Of a DNA stretch of 64,000 nt, positions 55,094-63,387 are shown one piece after another. Source of the DNA: Saccharomonospora sp. CUA-673 (GTDB lineage Bacteria > Actinomycetota > Actinomycetes > Mycobacteriales > Pseudonocardiaceae); the NCBI RefSeq assembly GCF_001942305.1, contig NZ_MKKE01000001.1:1-64000 (forward strand). Direction: 5' to 3'. Below the pieces are notes generated by a model. It saw only the letters and a program-made list of their open reading frames with translations, was not told the origin of the DNA and did no database searches. A program made the position numbers and the translations under genes. Positions within the stretch are counted from its first letter, which is position 1. Each line of letters begins with the position of its first letter.

Positions 55094-56566
55094 ATGTCTA
55101 CCTACACGACCGACGTTGTCGTCGTCGGCGCGGGGAACGCAGCGATGTGCGCGGCCCATGCCGCCCGTGAGACCGGCAAGCGGGTGCGGATGGTGGAGGC
55201 AGCCCCGAAGTCCAGGGCGGGTGGCAACAGCTACTTCACCGCCGGGGCCACCCGGATCACCCATGAGGGATTGGAGAGCCTCAAGGACCTGGTGGAACCC
55301 GACGAGCGGCACAGCCGCAGCGAGGTACCGCCTTACTCCAAGGAGGACTACGCGGCCGACCTGAAGAAGGTCACCCTGGGACGCAACGACCCGGACATGA
55401 CCGAGCTCCTCACCTCGAACATCTCCGCCGATATGCGGTGGCTCAAGACCAAGGGGATGCGGTACCGCCTGATGTACGAGCGACAGGCCTACGAGACCTC
55501 GGACGGTGGGTACCTGTTCTGGGGCGGGCTGCACGTGGGCAACGTCGACGGAGGCGAGGGCCTGATGCGCGATCATCTCCGCATCGCGGAGGCCACCGGC
55601 ATCGAGATCCTCTACGAGGCCCGAGCGGTGAAGCTACTCGCGGAGGACGGAACCGTCACCGGTGTGGCCTTCGAACGCGACGGCGAGGAGCACACCGTCC
55701 GCGCCGGAGCGACGGTCCTGGGCAGCGGCGGGTTCGAGGCCAGCAAGGAGATGCGCGCCGAGCACCTCGGCGCCGAGTGGCACCACGCCGTCACCCGAGG
55801 CACCCCGTTCAACACGGGCACCATGCTGCAGGAGGCGCTTCGCCTCGACGCAGCCAAGGGCGGAGACTGGTCCTCCTGTCACGCAACCCAGTGGGACGCC
55901 GGCTACGAGGACAACGAGTCCAACTACGAGGTCACCAACCGTCTCACCCGGCAAAGCTATCCGCTGGGTATCATCGTCGATCGCCACGGGAAGCGATTCC
56001 TCGACGAGGGCGCGGACTTCCGGAACCTGACCTACGCCAAGTACGGCAAGGAGGTGCTGATGCGGCCCGGTGCCATTGCCTGGCAGATCTTCGACGCACC
56101 TTTGCGCCCCATGCTGCGGCCTCAGGAGTACGAAGTACCCGGGGTGGGCGAGCACGTGGCCGGCTCCCTGCAGGAGCTCGCCGAAGAGGCCGGCATCGAC
56201 CCGGGCGGTCTCGCCGAGACGGTGGAGTCCTTCAACACCTCCATCGACATCTCCACCGAGTTCGACCCCAACGTGAAGGATGGTCGCGCGGCACGGACCG
56301 AACCGCCGAAGTCGAACTGGGCCAACAGGATCGCCGAACCGCCCTTCTACGCCTATCCGGTCACCTGCGGAATCACGTTCACCTTCGGAGGGCTCAAGGG
56401 CGACGCCCAGGCTCGGGTGCTGAAGGAGGACGGCTCGCCCATCCCTGGGCTCTTCGCCTGCGGTGAGACGCTCGGCGGCCTCTTCAGCGAGAACTATCCC
56501 GGCGGATCCGGACTGGCGGCCGGGATCGTCTTCGGCCGGATCGCCGGACGGAGCGCGGCTGCGTGA
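55094..56566 (+). CDS. tcuA: FAD-dependent tricarballylate dehydrogenase-type flavoprotein
   Basis: A 490-residue intact flavoprotein of the fumarate reductase/succinate dehydrogenase superfamily. FAD motifs: TDVVVVGAGNAAMCAAHAAR (from residue 6), AGGNSYFTAGA and the C-terminal GLFACGETLGGLFSENYPGGSGLAAG. RGTPFNTG, IVDRHGKRFLDEGADFRN and PPFYAYPVTCGITFTFGGLK are found in TcuA, which oxidises tricarballylate to cis-aconitate. TcuB, the membrane electron acceptor of Salmonella, is not nearby, so electron transfer must use another route or the substrate differs. GAGGAG ribosome site. Confidence 0.85.
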   Translation: MSTYTTDVVVVGAGNAAMCAAHAARETGKRVRMVEAAPKSRAGGNSYFTAGATRITHEGLESLKDLVEPDERHSRSEVPPYSKEDYAADLKKVTLGRNDPDMTELLTSNISADMRWLKTKGMRYRLMYERQAYETSDGGYLFWGGLHVGNVDGGEGLMRDHLRIAEATGIEILYEARAVKLLAEDGTVTGVAFERDGEEHTVRAGATVLGSGGFEASKEMRAEHLGAEWHHAVTRGTPFNTGTMLQEALRLDAAKGGDWSSCHATQWDAGYEDNESNYEVTNRLTRQSYPLGIIVDRHGKRFLDEGADFRNLTYAKYGKEVLMRPGAIAWQIFDAPLRPMLRPQEYEVPGVGEHVAGSLQELAEEAGIDPGGLAETVESFNTSIDISTEFDPNVKDGRAARTEPPKSNWANRIAEPPFYAYPVTCGITFTFGGLKGDAQARVLKEDGSPIPGLFACGETLGGLFSENYPGGSGLAAGIVFGRIAGRSAAA

Positions 56567-57180
56567 CGTTCCGCCCTCAGGTCGACGTGGTCTACGAACA
56601 GCTGCGCTCGAAGATCCTCGACGGCTCACTCGAACAGGGGTACGACCTCCACGAACGGACAGTGGCTGAGCTGGTCGGCACCTCCCGGACTCCGGTCCGG
56701 GAGGCGGTCGCCCGGCTGGTGGTCGACGGGCTGGCCGAACGCCACGGCCGACGCACCAGGGTGACCGTGTGGGACGAGGAGAAGACCGGCCAGCTCTACG
56801 AGATACGTGCGGCCCTTGAGTCGGAGGCCTGCCGACTGGCCGCGATGCGCCGCAGCGAGAGCGTGATGATGCGGCTACAGACCTCGGTGGCAGAGCAGCG
56901 ACAGCTATCGGATCCCTCCGCCACTGCCCGCCGCAACATCAATTACGAGTTCCACGAGCAGATCTGGCAGGCCAGCGGCAACCCGTTCCTGCTGGAGACC
57001 AACCGGAAGTACGGGGTGCAGTCGATGTGCATCGCACCCACCACGTTGCGTCACGATGAGCGTTGGGCGACGGCCCTGGACGAACACGAGCAGCTCGTCG
57101 AACACATCAGCCGCCACGAGGCCGCCGAGGCGGCGGCGCTGATGCACCACCACCTCGAATCGGCGTTCAGGCGGCGTTGA
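56563..57180 (+). CDS. GntR-family regulator, FCD type
   Basis: A 205-residue regulator. GntR winged helix: QVDVVYEQLRSKILDGSLEQGYDLHERTVAELVGTSRTPVREAVARLVVDGLAERHGRRTRVT; the all-helical FCD domain follows, with metal-ligand histidines (INYEFHEQIW, ALMHHHLESAF) that often bind a carboxylate. The GTG start overlaps the tcuA stop (GTGA), so it is coexpressed. It should sense an organic acid and control tcuA and the divergent AbrB-like pair. Confidence 0.92.
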   Translation: MTFRPQVDVVYEQLRSKILDGSLEQGYDLHERTVAELVGTSRTPVREAVARLVVDGLAERHGRRTRVTVWDEEKTGQLYEIRAALESEACRLAAMRRSESVMMRLQTSVAEQRQLSDPSATARRNINYEFHEQIWQASGNPFLLETNRKYGVQSMCIAPTTLRHDERWATALDEHEQLVEHISRHEAAEAAALMHHHLESAFRRR

Positions 57181-57403
57181 CCACCCTCAGTGTCCCTCCA
57201 CGAGACCCGACCACAGGAATAACCAGGTTTTCAAGGTGCGAGCCTGTGTTCTATTCACGGACTGTCGGCAGCTGAAAGCCGAAATCGATGAAGGCCGCCG
57301 CTTAAAAGTCCACGAAATAGAGAACCTCCGTCTGGTTCAGATCGTCCGACCAACTACCACGCCTCGTCGAGACTCGAACAGGGCTTCCCTTGCCGAACGC
57401 CGC
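57181..57403. other. Gene-free, A+T-richer gap at the right edge of the organic-acid block
   Basis: I see no gene here. By eye the stretch around 57220-57330 is clearly less GC-rich than its surroundings (runs such as TTTTC, TTAAAAG and GAAATAGAG). Short frames in it have no recognised family. It separates the GntR gene from a convergent ABC permease and may mark an integration or rearrangement boundary. Confidence 0.4.
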
Positions 57404-58273
57404 TCAGCGGCCCAGGCCCCGCCAGGTGCGCACCGCCAGCGGCAGGAACACCGCGATCAGCACCAGCGGCCACACCACGGCCGGCCACGGCGCGGCGTCC
57501 ACGAGCCATGACGGCTGTACGGCGGCGACACCGAACGCCTCCCGGACGGCCCCGACCGTCGCGGTCAACGGGTTGACGTCGGCGACCGCGCCCAGCCACG
57601 CGGGCATCGTCGACGTGTCGACGAAGACCCCGGACAGGAACATCACCGGCCACACCGACACCTGCACCGCGCTGATCGACTCCTGACCGCGCACGCGCAG
57701 GCCGAGGTAGACGCCGATCCACAGCACCGCGACCCGCAACAGCACCAGCAGGCCGAGCACCGTGAGCCACGCGCCGACGCCCGCGTCAGGGCGCCAGCCG
57801 AACGCGAATCCCGCGGCCACCACGAACCCGAGACCGACGAGCGAGTTCAGCAGGTCGGCCGAGCACCGCCCCGCCAGCACCGCCGACGCCGACATGGGCA
57901 ACGACCGGAACCGGTCGGTCACCCCGCGCGAGGCGTCGAGCGACACGGCCGTCATCGTCGACTCCAGGCCGAAGAACATCGTGATCACGAGCATCCCCGG
58001 CATCAGGAAGTCCACATAGGACCCGCCGGTGGCCATGCCGAGCGCCCCGCCCAGCAGCCCCTGGAACATCGCGAGCATCAGCACCGGGAACAGCCAGCCG
58101 AACACGACCAGTCCCGGCCGGTTGCGCCAGTGCTGCAGTTCCCGCGTCGTCATGGTCACGATGTCGCTCACGATCCGGGGCAACGCGGTGTCCCCGGCCG
58201 CGTTGCCCCGGATCGCGGTTCCCCCGGTCCCGGTGTCGCCGTTCGCGTCCGGCCGTGTAGTCGTCGCCGTCAT
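57404..58273 (-). CDS. ABC-2 type transporter permease (DrrB-like)
   Basis: A 289-residue permease with six spans in the C-terminal two thirds: GLVVFGWLFPVLMLAMFQGLLGGALG, FLMPGMLVITMFFGLESTMTAVSLD, RFRSLPMSASAVLAGRCSADLL and so on. The R-x-x-P-M segment is the DrrB/ABC2 family mark. Its start overlaps the ATPase stop (ATGA). Together they would form a homodimeric exporter for a hydrophobic compound, under the adjacent TetR regulator. Confidence 0.9.
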   Translation of the reverse strand: MTATTTRPDANGDTGTGGTAIRGNAAGDTALPRIVSDIVTMTTRELQHWRNRPGLVVFGWLFPVLMLAMFQGLLGGALGMATGGSYVDFLMPGMLVITMFFGLESTMTAVSLDASRGVTDRFRSLPMSASAVLAGRCSADLLNSLVGLGFVVAAGFAFGWRPDAGVGAWLTVLGLLVLLRVAVLWIGVYLGLRVRGQESISAVQVSVWPVMFLSGVFVDTSTMPAWLGAVADVNPLTATVGAVREAFGVAAVQPSWLVDAAPWPAVVWPLVLIAVFLPLAVRTWRGLGR

Positions 58274-59247
58274 GCCGGCACCCCCTTCGACTGGGTGAGT
58301 TCGAGGAACGCATCGTCCAATGTGGGCGTCCGCACGGCGACGTCGTCGAGCGCGATGCCGGACTCCCGCACCGCCGCGGAGATGCCCGTCAACGCCTCGA
58401 CCCGGTCGACCACGGGAACGCTCACCTTCCCGCCGGCGACGTGCACCTCCCCGCTCGACCACGGCGCCGCCAACGCCGACAGCCGATCGACGTCGCCGTC
58501 CCCGGACGGGGTCAGCTCGATCAGATCGCCGCCGATCCGCGCCTTGAGCTCGTCGGGCGTGCCGTCGGCGACCACGCGGCCGTCGGCCATCAGCGAGATC
58601 CGGTCCGCCAGCTGATCGGCCTCCTCGAGGTACTGCGTGGTCAGCAGCACCGTCGTGCCCGCCGCGACGAGCCGGCGCACCGCGTCCCACACCTCGCGGC
58701 GTGCGGCCGGGTCGAGGCCCGTCGTCGGCTCGTCGACGAACAGCACCTCGGGAGCGACCAGCAGTGCCACCGCCAGGTCCAGCCGCCTGCGCATCCCGCC
58801 CGAGTAGGTCGCGATGCGCCGGTCGGCCGCGTCGACGAGCGCGAACTGCTCGAGCAACTCGCCCGCCCGCGCACCAGCCGCGGCCCTGGTCATCCGCGCG
58901 AGCCTGCCGAACAGCACGAGGTTCTGCCGGCCCGTCAGGTCCTCGTCGAGTGCGGCGTACTGGCCGACGAGGCCGATCCGGCGGCGCACCTGCGCGCCGT
59001 CGGCGGCGACGTCCCGGCCCACCACGCGCGCCGTTCCCCCGTCGTGGCTGGTCAGCGTGGTCAGCACGCGGATCGCGGTCGTCTTGCCCGCGCCGTTGTG
59101 CCCCAGCAACCCGTGCACGGTGCCGCGCGGCACCGTGAGGTCGAATCCGTCCAGCGCCGGGGCCTCCGCTCCCGGATAGGTCTTGCGCACGCCGAGACAT
59201 TCGGCGGCGGGTCCGGCGTGCCCGTCCCGTGTGGTTGTCGGAACCAT
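58270..59247 (-). CDS. Daunorubicin-resistance-type ABC transporter ATPase (DrrA-like)
   Basis: A 325-residue ATPase. Walker A GHNGAGKTT at about 49-57, signature YSGGMRRRLDLA, Walker B VLFVDEPTTGLD, and the DrrA-type C-terminal domain ending TLDDAFLELTQSKG. Export of antibiotics such as anthracyclines is the best-known role of the group; the real substrate is unknown. A GGGAGGAG ribosome site precedes the start. The divergent TetR gene and CGTACG-rich promoter suggest inducible control. Confidence 0.92.
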   Translation of the reverse strand: MVPTTTRDGHAGPAAECLGVRKTYPGAEAPALDGFDLTVPRGTVHGLLGHNGAGKTTAIRVLTTLTSHDGGTARVVGRDVAADGAQVRRRIGLVGQYAALDEDLTGRQNLVLFGRLARMTRAAAGARAGELLEQFALVDAADRRIATYSGGMRRRLDLAVALLVAPEVLFVDEPTTGLDPAARREVWDAVRRLVAAGTTVLLTTQYLEEADQLADRISLMADGRVVADGTPDELKARIGGDLIELTPSGDGDVDRLSALAAPWSSGEVHVAGGKVSVPVVDRVEALTGISAAVRESGIALDDVAVRTPTLDDAFLELTQSKGVPA

Positions 59248-59261
59248 GATCTCCTCCCATT

Positions 59262-59302
59262 CCGTACGCTTTACCGTACGGCGTACGCAACACTGTACGG
59301 TA
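59262..59302. promoter_or_regulatory. Cluster of CGTACG boxes in the DrrA/TetR promoter
   Basis: CGTACG occurs at 59263, 59275 and 59282, and TACCGTAC (59272-59279) is mirrored by GTACGGTA (59295-59302). Overlapping palindromes of this kind, 15-40 bases before the ATPase start, are expected targets of the divergent TetR protein. Confidence 0.65.
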
Positions 59303-59348
59303 GGTTCCGGGAGAAGGCAAAACGCCCACGGACGGAAGGGAGCACGCC

Positions 59349-60094
59349 GTGAGCCGAGGGGCGCCCGTGGTCGACCTGGCGCGCAGCATCTACCTGCTGT
59401 GGGGTCACCACCCGAAACCCGGCCGTTCCGGGCTCACCGTGCCGGCGATCGTCGAGGCCGGCATCGAACTGGCCGACGCGCACGGACTGGAGGCGGTGTC
59501 GATGCGCAAGGTCGCCGAGCACCTCGCGTCGGCGCGATGTCGCTGTACGGCTACGTGCCCGGCAAGGACGACCTGACCGCGCTCATGACCGACGCGATGT
59601 ACGCGGGCATGTACGGCGACCTCGACGAGGCGGCGCGCGCCGGCGACTGGCGCGAGGCGATGCGGTTCGTCGCGGGACGCAACTGGGAGGTGCTCACCCG
59701 ACACCCATGGCTGCTCGCGGTCCGTTCCGCGCGCCCCGACCTCGGCCCGGGCGTGCTGCGCAAGTACGAGACCGAACTACGTCCGCTCGACGGCATCGGC
59801 CTGTCCGACGTGGAGATCGACAGCGTGCTGACGCTCATCCTCGGCCACGTCGCCGACACCGCGCGCACCCACGTCCAGCACGTCACCGCCAACCGCTCCG
59901 GCATGTCCGACGACGAGTGGTGGCGCACCGTCGCCCCCGTGCTTGAGCAGGTCATGGGCGAGGAGAGGCTGCCCGTGTCCGACCGGGTGGGCAGCACCGT
60001 CGGGTACGAGTTCCAGGCGGCGGCCAACCCCGAGCACATCTTCACCTTCGGCCTCGAGGTCATCCTCGACGGCGTGCAGGCCCGCCTGAGCTGA
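59349..60094 (+). CDS. TetR-family regulator of the DrrAB-like exporter, frame broken
   Basis: The DNA-binding domain GLTVPAIVEAGIELADAHGLEAVSMRKVAEHL continues, after a break near 59529, as VGAMSLYGYVPGKDDLTALMTDAMY; one missing G restores the frame and the helix-turn-helix. The C-terminal TetR_C domain (ETELRPLDGIGLSDVEIDSVLTLILGHV...) follows. Repaired length is about 248 residues. It is divergent from the DrrA-like gene and most likely represses it. Confidence 0.86.
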
Positions 60095-60141
60095 ACCGGG
60101 CGGGACCGGTCAGTCGAGGGCACTGCTGGCCGAGGGCCCTA

Positions 60142-60723
60142 TCAGTCGAGGGCACTGTCCAGGAGCTGGGCAGCGGCATCCCGTGCGGTCGCGACGGCGT
60201 CGGGGAGCATGCCGTACGAGGCGGACACGATCGCGCCGTCGTAGAGCAGGAACAGCGATGCGGCCAGTTTGCGCTGATTGCGCGCGCCGGTCTCGCGCAC
60301 GAGCGCGCGGAAGTAGTCCAGCACCCACTGCTTCTCGTCGTCGATGGCCTCCCGCGCCGGGTGCTGCGGGTCGGGCAGTTCGGCGAGGGCGTTGACGAAC
60401 GCGCAGCCACGCGGATTCTCGGCGGCCATCCACGATTCGAGGGCGTCGAACATCAGCAGGACGCGCCGCTTGGCGCCGAACCGACCGGGCTTCTCGACGA
60501 TCGACGTGACGTGCTCGCGCCACCGCGCGTCCCGGCGTTCGAGATACAGCCGCACGATGGCGTCCTTGGATCCGAAGCGGTCGTAGAGCGTCTTCTTCGT
60601 CACGCCAGCCTCGGCCGCGATCATGTCGACGCCCACGGCGTGGATTCCGTTGTCGTAGAACAACGTCTCCACGACCTCGAGGACCCGCTCGGCCGCGGGG
60701 GTCAGCGTCACCTGCCGGCTCAT
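60142..60723 (-). CDS. TetR-family regulator
   Basis: A 193-residue regulator: VLEVVETLFYDNGIHAVGVDMIAAEAGVTKKTLYDRFGSKDAIVRLYLERRD is the TetR binding domain; the ligand domain is of the TetR_C_33/BetI-like type with cysteine in NPRGCAFVNALAELP. It faces an EamA exporter gene and shares an unusual A+T-rich promoter with two direct repeats. A 15-base direct repeat (60111-60125 and 60143-60157) spans its 3' end. Confidence 0.9.
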   Translation of the reverse strand: MSRQVTLTPAAERVLEVVETLFYDNGIHAVGVDMIAAEAGVTKKTLYDRFGSKDAIVRLYLERRDARWREHVTSIVEKPGRFGAKRRVLLMFDALESWMAAENPRGCAFVNALAELPDPQHPAREAIDDEKQWVLDYFRALVRETGARNQRKLAASLFLLYDGAIVSASYGMLPDAVATARDAAAQLLDSALD

Positions 60724-60768
60724 GCGCCAACCCTACTCCATGCCCACACTTCCCGCCGACATTGACGG

Positions 60769-60811
60769 TATACCGATCTGTCTAGTAGACGTATATATAC
60801 CGGTCTGTTTA
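60769..60811. promoter_or_regulatory. Direct-repeat operator between TetR and EamA genes
   Basis: TATACCGATCTGTCTA (60769-60784) and TATACCGGTCTGTTTA (60796-60811) differ at two positions and are 27 bases apart. Between them GTCTAGTAGAC is a perfect palindrome. The right copy ends just before the GGGAGG ribosome site of the EamA gene. Confidence 0.65.
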
Positions 60812-60826
60812 CATGGGAGGGTCTTC

Positions 60827-61815
60827 GTGCGCGTGACGGGAACCGACGTCGCCTCGCGGCGGGTTTCGTGCTGATGTGGAGCTCGGGATTCCTCGGCGCG
60901 ACCATGGGCACCGAGTTGACCGGCAGCACGACGCTGCTGTTCTGGCGGTTCCTCGTGGTCACCGGACTGCTCGGCGCGTGGTGGCTGCTGCTGCGGCGCA
61001 CGCGGATCACCCGGCGCGACCTCGGTATCCACGCGGTGCTGGGCCTGCTGTCCCAGGCCGGTTACCTGTCGGGCGTGGTGTTCGCCGCCGAGCTCGGCGT
61101 CCCCGCGGGCACGTCGGCGCTGATCGCGGCGCTGCAACCGCTCGTCGCCGCGGCGCTCGCGGGTCCATTGCTCGGCCAGCACACGGCACCCCGGCAGTGG
61201 GTCGGGCTGGCGATCGGTCTCGGCGGCGTGGCGCTGGTGGTGTCGGGTGATCTGGGCGGCAGCGCCGCAGTGTTGGCCTACACACTGCCGCTGTTGGCGA
61301 TGCTCAGCCTCGTCGCGGGCACGTTCGCCGAACGCAGGCTCCCGTCGGCGTTGCCGATCGGCGAGTCGTTGCTGGTGCAGTCGGCCGTGTCGACGGTCGT
61401 GTTCGGCGTACTGGCCGCCGGCACGGGATCGACGGCTCCCCCGACGTCACCGGAGTTCTGGCCGGTGATCGCCTGGCTCGTGGTCTTCTCGACGTTCGGC
61501 GGGTACGGGTTCTACTGGCTCAACGTGCGCCGCGGTTCGGTCGGCCGCGTCTCGACACTGCTGTACCTGACCCCGCCGACGACCATGGTGGCCGCGTGGC
61601 TGATGTTCGGCGAACCCGTCAGGGCGGCGGGCCTCGCCGGACTGCTCATCTGCTTCGCCGCGGTCCCGCTGGCCCTCGCGCCCACGCCTCGCGCCGCCGC
61701 CCCTCCCGGCGTCACTGTCCGCTCCCGCTGCGACCGACGCCCTCCACGACGTCCGGCTCGGTCTCGTCGTCGCCGTCGCGAGCTCGCTGCAGACGGCGGC
61801 CGTAAGCCTTCGTGA
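60827..61815 (+). CDS. EamA/DMT-family transporter, frame broken near the start
   Basis: A transporter of about 10 spans with two EamA repeats: SSGFLGATMGTELTGSTTLLFWRFLVVTGLLGAWW and later FWPVIAWLVVFSTFGGYGFYWLNVRRGSVGRVSTLLYLTPPTTMVAAWLMFGEPV. The GTG at 60827 (GGGAGG site) starts a short N-terminus that joins after one lost base near 60850. The last 35 residues are basic, non-membrane and overlap the convergent gene, so the true end may be earlier. Likely an exporter of a metabolite or drug, repressed by the divergent TetR gene. Confidence 0.83.
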
Positions 61816-62398
61816 ACTGAACGATGGCGGTCAGCAACACCACCAGGAATCCGGCACTCAGCGCGGGGACCACGTCGACGGGCAGGGTGTAGGCCATGAC
61901 GACCCGGGCCGCCGCGTCGAGGAGGAACGCGCCGCCCCACGCCGCCGTCATCCTCCGCATCACGCGGCGGAACGTGGGGTCGTGCTCCCAATCGTGTTCC
62001 CAGGCTCGGGCCGTCTGCTCCGGAAGCAAGGGCAGCGTTGCGGACAGCAGGATGGGCCGGGAAGCCCAGAGTGTGCCGAGGATCCAGAGACCGACGATGG
62101 CGGTCAGGTAACTCTCGCGGGCCAGCAGCAAGCGGGGATCTCCGGTGACCAGGCCCAGTGCCGTTCCCGCGATGAGGATGGTGAGCGTGAAGACGGCCGG
62201 GAGTGTGATCCGGCGTTCGGTGACGAGCCGATAGACGAGTGTGGCCAGGGGTATCGCCCCGCCGAGCAACAGGGCGAGCCACGGGTTCACACCGGCCCAC
62301 CGCAGCCCGTAGAACACGGCCAGCGGAGCGGCCGTGTCCAGCAGCAGCAACGCCAGTTGTGCGCGCGGATTCGGCCGAGCCGGCCTCGCCGCTGTCAT
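61712..62398 (-). CDS. VC0807-like membrane protein
   Basis: A 228-residue protein with five or six spans: LALLLLDTAAPLAVFYGLRWAGVNPWLALLLGGAIPLATLVYRLVTERRITLPAVFTLTILIAGTALGLVTGDPRLLLARES matches the VC0807 family. The ending is acidic and Gly/Ser-rich. Function unknown. Its start overlaps the upstream TetR stop (ATGA), so regulator and membrane protein form one operon. Its 3' end overlaps the convergent EamA frame by about 100 bases. Confidence 0.78.
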   Translation of the reverse strand: MTAARPARPNPRAQLALLLLDTAAPLAVFYGLRWAGVNPWLALLLGGAIPLATLVYRLVTERRITLPAVFTLTILIAGTALGLVTGDPRLLLARESYLTAIVGLWILGTLWASRPILLSATLPLLPEQTARAWEHDWEHDPTFRRVMRRMTAAWGGAFLLDAAARVVMAYTLPVDVVPALSAGFLVVLLTAIVQFTKAYGRRLQRARDGDDETEPDVVEGVGRSGSGQ

Positions 62399-63024
62399 CG
62401 CGCGCCGTCTGCGGTGGTGGCCAGATCGAACATGGTGAGCAACTCCCGGGTGTAGGAATCGATGTCGAACTGCGGATCCATCGCGATCTGACCGGACGCG
62501 GCGTCGACGGCCGCCCGGATGACCAGAGCCATCGGGCGCGTGGCGAACTCGCGGAACACCCCGGTCTCCTGCCCGCGCCGCAGGATCCCCTCGAGGTGCC
62601 GCACGAGACCGTCGGCATCGGCCCCGCCGAAGTGGAGGCTGCCGTCCTTGTCGCGGAAGTTCATGACGATGTCGGTCAGCACCCGCACGTGGGTCGGGTT
62701 CTCCCGGATGAAGGTCAGGTTGGCCTCGAGGTATCCGCGGAGCGCCGACGATGCGTCCGGCGCGGCCTCGATCCGTTCGCCGATGAGCCGGCCTGCCCGC
62801 GCGTACAGCTCGACGACCACCTGCTCGGTCAGCTCGTCCTTGCCGGCGAAGTGGTACGAGATGACGCCCTTGCTCACCCCGGCACGCTTGGCGATCTCGG
62901 CCAGGGACGCCCGCACGTACCCCAGCTCGGACATCGCCTCGATGGCGCACTCCACGATCTGCGCACGTCGCGCCTGCTCCGTGAACGTCCGAGACTGGCC
63001 ACTTGTTCCAACTTCTGACCGCAT
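62395..63024 (-). CDS. TetR-family regulator
   Basis: A 209-residue regulator: QIVECAIEAMSELGYVRASLAEIAKRAGVSKGVISYHFAGKDELTEQVVVELY is a TetR domain of the BetI/AcrR kind. The C-terminal domain has the long helices expected. The ATG at 63024 lies within a small palindrome. It is followed directly by the VC0807-like gene, which it probably controls. Confidence 0.9.
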   Translation of the reverse strand: MRSEVGTSGQSRTFTEQARRAQIVECAIEAMSELGYVRASLAEIAKRAGVSKGVISYHFAGKDELTEQVVVELYARAGRLIGERIEAAPDASSALRGYLEANLTFIRENPTHVRVLTDIVMNFRDKDGSLHFGGADADGLVRHLEGILRRGQETGVFREFATRPMALVIRAAVDAASGQIAMDPQFDIDSYTRELLTMFDLATTADGAR

Positions 63025-63035
63025 GGTCAAACCAT
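63023..63035. promoter_or_regulatory. Palindrome at the TetR start codon
   Basis: ATGGT-CAA-ACCAT overlaps the start codon of the TetR gene at 63024. Five-base arms are short, so chance is possible, but the placement suits leaderless autorepression. Confidence 0.4.
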
Positions 63036-63133
63036 AGCACGCACGTACTAACCGCGCTGATACTCGACGCCGGACGAGCCCCCTACCGGTTCCGCCGCAC
63101 GAGCGGCCTGTGCTCACGATCCGGTCGCGGTCG

Positions 63134-63349
63134 TCACGTCTCCCGAAACGAGAGCCCCTTCGCGGCCAACGCCTCCCGCAGAATGCGGATCGCCTTCGGG
63201 CCGACTCCGTGGATCGCCAGGAGTTCGGTCTCGGTGCACGCGCTCACCTTCGCCAGGGAATCGATGCCGGCGGACTGCAACTCCCGCGGTGCGGTCTTAC
63301 CGAGTTCGTTCGGCAGGTCTCCCACCGGCCGGACATCGGGTGTGCTCAA
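63134..63349 (-). CDS. Small helix-hairpin-helix protein
   Basis: A 71-residue protein: LPNELGKTAPRELQSAGIDSLAKVSACTETELLAIHGVGPKAIRILREALAAKGLSF. The second half is a clear HhH motif (IHGVGPKAIRIL), as in the RNA polymerase alpha C-terminal domain and DNA-binding HhH proteins. The TTG at 63349 is chosen for its GAGGAA ribosome site. It is 38 bases downstream of an SDR gene and probably cotranscribed with it. Confidence 0.78.
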   Translation of the reverse strand: MSTPDVRPVGDLPNELGKTAPRELQSAGIDSLAKVSACTETELLAIHGVGPKAIRILREALAAKGLSFRET

Positions 63350-63387
63350 CGGTTCCTCACTCTCTCCGCCTGCACGCGGCGGACGGG

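Noticed and set aside
60111-60157. 15-base direct repeat as an attachment site
   Set aside because: Both copies are only 32 bases apart at the 3' end of a TetR gene with no integrase nearby; a local duplication is the simpler reading.
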